The notes under the pieces were generated by a model. The model made no database searches and had not been told where the DNA came from. It was given only the letters and a program-made list of their open reading frames with translations. The position numbers were made by a program, and so were the translations under genes. 64,000 nucleotides of DNA, from positions 186,001 through 250,000 of the forward strand of contig JAACJO010000010.1 in the NCBI GenBank assembly GCA_013368445.1, read 5' to 3'. The DNA is from Leucocoprinus leucothites (lineage: Eukaryota; Basidiomycota; Agaricomycetes; Agaricales; Agaricaceae). Below are positions 58,101 to 64,000 of this stretch, piece by piece. Position 1 is the first letter of the stretch, and every line of letters begins with the position of its first letter.

Positions 58101-60561
58101 CTAGGTTGTACTTAAGCCGGGTGGGCTCTGCAACTCCTCAGGAGCCAGATCCCTAACGGGTGCTTGACTAATCCGGATATTCTGTTCATCGTTATCGTTT
58201 GGTCTGCTGGAGCTAATTACTGGTTCCTCAGAAATGTTGGCCGGAGTTGGCTTAGGCGTGGTCGATGATAACGACGAAGGTGATGGTGGTTGTGGAAGTG
58301 ACGATTGGATATGTGCATGGGGAGCAGGCTGTGGAGAAGTCTCTCGAGTTGATCGTTCTTCAGTTGTCCAAGTATGAGACACTTCACATCCTGAGCTCGG
58401 TGAGTCCGATCGAGGATCGAGAGAATATGGCATTGCGAGCTGAGATGCCAGAGTAGGAGGAAGGAGATGCGGAGGTCGAGGCACAGGTGGAGACTGGAAG
58501 GACGTAGGACGTGAAGAGACGGGGGTATCAAGAGGCGGAGGAGTAGGCGGAGGAACGTCGGCATATGAGGGATAATAGTCTTCTTCTACAAGGTTCACAC
58601 CAACTGCGGCGCTACCACCATTGATCTGCGTACTATCTTCGCCTACGGAATTTCGAGCCCCACGTATTCTTGCTCGAAGAGCTCCAAGCAAGTCGCCAGA
58701 GGCGGAGCCGTTCCTCCGCGTACGCATGCTCTGGTCCAGTGAGGGCGAAACTGGAGCTACAATTGTGCCAACAGGGCTTGAGGACCCAGCAACAGAATCA
58801 TCATAAGGCGGCGGGTCCTGCTCTGGACCTTGTCCCTGATCCTCCGCATCAGCCACCACGCTTAACGGGAGTGGAGGGATTAAAGGCAAAGAGCGCGCTT
58901 GCTGAGGTAGCACAGTGGTCCCAGGGAAGAACCTCGGGACAAATGGCCTTGGTCCCTCAATTTGCATCATCTGCCGCTGAAGAGGATTGGGCGTATCCTC
59001 GGAAGCGTCTGTGTGTAGCGCACTCATCGAAGATGTAGAGACGGAGGAAGATGTGGATGAAGATGAGATTCGACGGGCTCGGATGCGTGGTATCTGTCCC
59101 TCATCATCGGCAGCGTTAGTGCGATCGGCATCACGGAGACGAGCTAAACGGCGTCGACGGATGATGCTGAATGCAACTGCCAATGAGACAATAGCGAGGA
59201 CTCCGACAACTGTCCCTACGGCTGCCGCGAATGTTGCAACATTATGTTTCTTGGTGGGCGGCGAAGTCGGTTCAGTCCTACATCCCATTATCAGAGATTG
59301 ATATCAGCCCAAACAAGGTCGGAATAACATAAAAATAGGTGGAGCAATCGAAATTGCACAGGGATGGAGAAGGAAGTAAAGAAACAACCATCCTCCGAGG
59401 GAAGAGAAGACAGAAAAAGAGTGGGCAGGAATTGAGTCGGTCAAGAATTGGAGACAATTTGTCCGAAGACGTATCATCACAATATAAAACGAAGGGCTTA
59501 CTTTGCTTCTGTTCTTGGCCTCAGTGTCACCTGGTGCTGCAGAATACCTGATGCTGGTTGAACTCGTGCATCTTGATCGGGTGGGGAAAGATTGGGCATC
59601 AACGTTGTTGTTGTTGGTGTGGATTGGGGCTGTGGACATTCGGGTTGGTGGGTTTCCGTGATAGGGCGCCTTGTTGTATACACAAGGTGGGATAAGAGGA
59701 AAACAGAGCTGGGGGAAATAACTACTGAGAGCTTGTGTTCACGATCATGAGAGAGGCCAGAGTGCGAGAATATCGGTTCTTTCATGGAACACGACTCGAC
59801 TTCGGACGAAGCGATGCCGGTTGTTGAGAGAATGAGAAGTTGTTCGTCGTCGATGGCGAACGAGATACATGGTGCTGATGACGGCGAATCGCTTGATGTT
59901 AACGAAGAGGGGGAAGAAGCTGTAAGACCGAAAAGATAGACGGCAGATCCTGTGAAATATTGTAAGTGTCTTAGCGGGGATTAAAGTGGTAATACTTCGG
60001 CAATAGCCTTACCAGTGAATCTGAATTGTAACACCATTGGGTCATGGCCAGTAACACCAAAAGCATCTGACATTTCAGCCTCCGAGCAGCAACAGTCGTC
60101 TCCTATTCGCTGCTGACACTTGCAGAACAATTGAGTGGATTTCCGCCAATCATCGTTCCTATCAGATACCTGATCTGAGGGTCGAGCAGCACTGTTGGAG
60201 CGAGTCGTACTCGCGCTGGCTCGCCGCTGTTCTCCCCCCTGCTCCGAAAGTCTTGAGGGAGAAATGTAATGAGCTGTGCCTTGTTCGAGCAGCCTTTGTA
60301 TCGAATGGAAGAAGGATATTGAGGCGACACTACCACGACACCCGAGTGTAGTCGAAGTCCAGGACTCTGGCGGCCAATAGTTGATTGAAGAGTGAATGGG
60401 GGAAATAGAGACGTTGAAAGATGGCGTTGCTGAGACAAAGAAAAGAACAAAAACATGCAGGAGACATATTGAATTGAGTAAGGCGCGTTCATTGCGGATG
60501 AATCTACGCGGGCAATTATCAATGGTTTACAGCAACGACACGAACGATGGGCTCACCTCAT
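58101..60561 (-). CDS. Type I single-pass membrane protein with cysteine-containing ectodomain, 4 exons, 706 aa
   Basis: Exons 60561-60557 (5 nt), 60503-60013, 59949-59502, 59277-58101; phases close to 2,121 nt. A hydrophobic leader (LLNSICLLHVFVLFFVSATP) precedes SFNVSISPIHSSINYWPPES. The ectodomain (about residues 35-310) contains CKCQQRIGDDCCC and a beta-sandwich-like MVLQFRFTGSAVYLFGLTAS. One transmembrane helix follows KKHN (VATFAAAVGTVVGVLAIVSL), then RRRR. The cytosolic tail is about 370 residues, Pro/Ser-rich with PPPY and PPPTPPP. This matches a basidiomycete family of unknown function with the FTG(S/T)AVYxxG motif. Tail motifs suggest WW or SH3 partners (inference). Start is reached only through the tiny first exon. 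Confidence 0.75.
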
Positions 60562-60978
60562 GGTGGGTGAGATGGGAGAGAGAGAGATTGAAGCGGTCCG
60601 CCGTGTGGATCGGTTTCCTGGGTGGATATAGAGAGAGCAAGGGCCATTGGTAGGTATGATATGTTTTTGAGGATTCCTCGCTAAAGTCTCGGTGGAAACT
60701 CTCAGCACTCTAGGAGCACATCAAGTTATGTAAGACTTTCTCCTTCTCTTCCACCGCAAAAAAGGACCAAGTCGACTTACTTTTAGTCCTTCACACTTAG
60801 AGTGCGTTATGAAAATTCAAGCGTAGGTTAAGACAAGGAACCGTTTGTTGAGTTGCTCAGAACAGAAACCCTGAGCGGAATGGAGGGCAAATCAATTAAG
60901 TATTGATGTTGGTGCCAAATATGCCATAACAAAAACCACTCATGTGGCCATATCATGATCCACGAAATATCTCTCGTC
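60562..60978. promoter_or_regulatory. Divergent promoter between the membrane protein and VPS36
   Basis: 417 bp separates two divergent start codons. CT-rich stretches occur (CTTTCTCCTTCTCTTCCACC near 60735). No clear TATA box was seen for either gene. Confidence 0.5.
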
Positions 60979-63005
60979 ATGGCCTTGTCAAGATACACAG
61001 TTTCCATCGACGGTACAATTCCCGTACAAGCCCTCCTGTATACGGATGAACAGCTGCTGGCGACTCAAGAGGGTGTGGGTATCTATGACGGGTAGGTCAT
61101 ATCTCAGATATGTCATCTACAACCAGATAACAGACGCCGCAGTCCCCAGAAATCTGCGCCTCACCAGTCAGGCACCGTTTACATTACGTCTCATCGGCTT
61201 TTCTACATAGATAACAAGGACCCGGAGTATACTTCATTTACTCTCGACCTCGCATATATCACCCAGACAGATTATTATGCCGGCCTGTTCACCTCGTCTC
61301 CCAAGGTTACTTTGTACCTCGCACGCAAGGGTCTAAATTCCACTACCCCTTTATCTACGAGTTCCCTTGCTATTCCAGGTGCATCTAGCGGTCTAAGTCT
61401 GGACACCTGGGAGTGCGACGTATGTGGAAATAAAAACCGAAACCCACCAGGCCAAAGTCCCTCGAGTACACAAGTTTGCGAGCTTTGCGGTGTACCTCCC
61501 TCCACAACGCCACAACCCCCCTCAGTACAACACCTATCTACTTCTCTTCCTTCCGGTTCTGCTATTCCTTCAGGTTCTTCTACCAGGTCCCGGCGGGCGA
61601 GCTCAGTAGCTTGTCCTGCGTGTACATTCCTAAATCATCCATCGCTCATCGAATGCGAAATTTGCGGGACAAAACTCTCTGATGCACTTCCAGATGAGTC
61701 TCAGTCTCTAGCAAAATCTGCACCAGCAACACGGCCGACTTCGCCGGATATTGATGATGAAGACGATAGCCCTGTTGGCAGGAAGATGATGAAAGTCAGC
61801 TTTAGGAAGGGAGGTGATAAAGTATTTTATACAGTCCTCAAACGAAGTTTGAAGAGCAAGGTTTGGGAGGTACATTCCCCGTTACTTTCTATTCTCGGAG
61901 TGGTATAACATCTTTGAACAGAGCCGGACGACAGAGCCCTACAAATCCAATATACCAACGAACTCAGAGACCAAGAACAGCGCAATCACACGAAGCGGGA
62001 TCAGTTTGTGTTTCCTCCACTCATAAACTGTACTCGTGCTCAAATTTTCTCAGCTGGCATCCTACGATCAGTAGAAACGTCCGCGCAGGGACAAGATACA
62101 GACCTCAAGAACGCACTTCAGGATCTAGAAGCACTCATGATCAAAGCGCGTGACATGGTCCGACTGGCAGGCGAGCTAAATGAAAAGCTCACCTCCTCCA
62201 CCACCGCTCCGTCATCGACTTTTCCCTCCAGATCATCAACGCCAACACCATCATCTTCATCCTCCCTTGCCCTCACCAGCACCAACAATGAGTCACACTC
62301 GCAATCCGTTTTACATGAGCTTCCAGAAGAAGCCACCTTTATTCGTTCATCTCTCGCTCAACTCGGGCTGCAGATGACCAATATTCCAGTGACGAATGAT
62401 ATGATAACGGACGAGGACAAGTGGATCAATGAGCTCGCGAAAGAGTTGTCTGAAGTATTAAGAGGTATGATGAGAGATCGTGGTATCGTTGCGTTGGATG
62501 AAGTTTGGGGAGGGTGGAACCGCGCCCGAGGAGTTGGTATGTTCTAAGTGATATCCCTCGAGCGAAATTCACGCGAACCCTGTCACTAGCACTTCTCCCA
62601 CCCGCAACTTTCCTTCAAGTCATTCCTCTGCTCCCACAATATACCTCACCACAAATCCACAGACGCACATTCAAATCCGGCCTCTCCGTACTCCACACAC
62701 CTCCGTATGCTCAACAGGCGTTTGTCACCAGGCTCAGAGAGCATATAGAAACAGAGGGCCCAAAAACGACGATGGAGATAGCCATGGTGGAAGAAATAAC
62801 TGTCTCATTAGCGAAGGAAATGATCGATGATGCCGAGATGAGTGGAGACGTTGTTAGAGATGATGCTGAATGTGTTATTCAAGATGATAGTAGTGCGAAC
62901 GGCGCTAGTTTTGGAGGTGGCCTTGGTGTTGGTGAAGCTGGTGTGAGGTGGTGGCCTAACGTGTTCATTGGCTATGCCTGGGATGGACAGACATTTGATG
63001 ATTGA
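60979..63005 (+). CDS. VPS36: VPS36, ESCRT-II subunit, 5 exons, 609 aa
   Basis: Vps36 links ubiquitinated cargo and membrane to ESCRT-II on endosomes. Exons 60979-61091, 61134-61869, 61922-62003, 62054-62536, 62590-63005; phases close to 1,830 nt. The N-terminal GLUE (split PH) domain starts SRYTVSIDGTIPV and includes SGTVYITSHRLFYIDNKDPE. It is interrupted by two NZF zinc fingers, WECDVCGNKNR...CELC (about 125-160) and CPACTFLNH...CEIC (about 195-225), as in yeast. GLUE resumes with MMKVSFRKGGDKVFYTVLKR. The winged-helix part has GILRSVETSAQ, LEALMIKARDMVRLAGEL, IPLLPQYTSPQIHRRTF and GLSVLHTPPY. The C-terminal tail is acidic. Confidence 0.94.
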
Positions 63006-63256
63006 TTAAGTTGACTTGTCATCTGTCGGTCAAATATATTGGTGTCCAATTGTGTGATGTACCTGCCGATAGATATCTGTAGACAGCTGACTACGTTTTC
63101 GATGCGCTGAGATCGGTGCTTCGAAAATTCATTTGATCAATTTGATCACTCTGGGATGACTGACATGTTGATTCCGTTTCCAAGGCCACTCAACATAAAA
63201 GCCTGGTCCTCCCACAATTGACCCTCAATCCAATCCTTCCTGCTGTATCTAGGCGC

Positions 63257-64000
63257 ATGAGCATACTCTCTGGCGCGCACGACTTTGTGGCCAATAATTG
63301 TCACTTCATAATCAACGAAGGTGGACCAGATGGTACGTTATGTTCATAGGCATATTCCGGGTTTACTCAGGTATCTATTCAGATATTGAAATCTTGCATA
63401 ACAAAGCAAATCATGAAGCTGCATTTGATTCTCTTGAACGTGCGCCCCCACCGATGTGTCACCCTGGGACCCGCGTACAATACGTTGAAGACATTGTGCG
63501 CTATGCGGTCCCCGGAGTCCAAGTAGGAGACAGGAACAAATCTCAACCCCTCTTCTGGATGAGCGGTCCAGCAGGAGTTGGAAAAACTGCCATCGCACAA
63601 ACGTGTGTGGAAACGATAAAGGACAAGGGACAGCCATTTGCTTCATTCTTCTTCTCGATAAACGGTCGAAAAAACCCTACTCAGTTTTTTCCCACCATTG
63701 CCTACCAACTCTCTACCAAGTTTGCCGAATATCGAGCCCTCCTGGGGAAAAAAATTCGGCAAGATAGATCGCTGATACATAAAGTCATGGAGTCCCAGCT
63801 TCGAGGGCTGATCATCGAACCGTGGCTCGAATTACTGGCATACGGGCAGGGAATACCAGAAAATTCTGGTTATAAAATCCCTATCTTCGTAGATGGACTG
63901 GACGAGTGCGACGATCCTAGAGCACAATGCACCATTATCGAACTTGTCGCGAAATCGACTCAAAACGCATCTCTCCCTTTCTGTTGGCTGTTCTTCAGCC
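63257..64000 (+). CDS. NACHT-domain NLR, 5' part (continues beyond the window)
   Basis: Exon 1 63257-63332 (MSILSGAHDFVANNCHFIIN...), intron of 50 nt (GATG|GTACGT ... TATTCAG|AT), exon 2 from 63383 open to the window end. A short linker (VQYVEDIVRYAVPG) leads to the P-loop FWMSGPAGVGKTAIAQ near residue 85. Walker B is IPIFVDGLDECDD. FASFFFSINGRKNP and TIAYQLSTKF are typical of mushroom NACHT proteins. There is no large effector domain at the N-terminus, only about 60 residues. C-terminal repeats, if any, lie outside. Fungal NLRs act in heterokaryon incompatibility and other non-self recognition; a role here is inferred. Confidence 0.92.

Overview
This window comes from a filamentous basidiomycete, most likely an Agaricomycete. 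The support is many short introns (about 45-60 nt, GT..AG), a Ste12 factor with both a homeodomain-like STE region and C2H2 fingers, a Gti1/Pac2 (WOPR) factor, an HsbA-type secreted protein, a TKL kinase with an MLKL-like helical N-terminus, a NACHT protein, and lineage-expanded families of unknown function. Species cannot be called from this sequence alone. Exon models were built by hand from splice consensus, reading phase and family resemblance; no search was run.

Left third (1-23.6 kb): repeat-rich and decayed. It has a minus-strand gene of an uncharacterised family, tandem repeats, and a broken Spt5-like gene (NGN/KOW). A complete Ty1/copia retrotransposon (9160-15554; two 374-bp LTRs, 5-bp TAAGC target duplication, half-tRNA-type primer site) sits inside one arm of a long inverted repeat. 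Its gag-pol keeps one frame throughout but carries about 17 stops, all explicable by C-to-T changes. Beyond it lie a diverged dispersed repeat pair and a few small genes, of which the two-exon gene at 17085-17928 and the single-exon gene at 22086-22457 are best supported.

Middle (23.6-40 kb): ste12 (minus) with about 7 kb of mostly non-coding DNA upstream containing a 0.2-kb duplicated unit, then an uncharacterised five-exon gene converging on an alpha/beta hydrolase, then an intron-containing tRNA-Lys(CTT).

Right (40-64 kb): a compact ordinary gene run, mostly minus strand: 2-oxoglutarate oxygenase, DML1/Misato, a 111-aa protein, a Gti1/Pac2 factor, a LYR-motif protein, HsbA, a 15-exon MLKL-like/TKL kinase with an undescribed C-terminal module, and two single-pass membrane proteins. 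Divergent from these are VPS36 and, at the edge, a NACHT NLR cut off by the window.

The most interesting object is the 1,292-residue protein at 49318-54078: MLKL-type four-helix region, TKL kinase (HGD variant) and a conserved-looking C-terminal domain in one polypeptide, 9 kb from an NLR. This is the architecture expected of a fungal regulated-cell-death or immunity protein (inference). Ste12 and Gti1/Pac2 are developmental and mating regulators; DML1, VPS36 and the tRNA are housekeeping.
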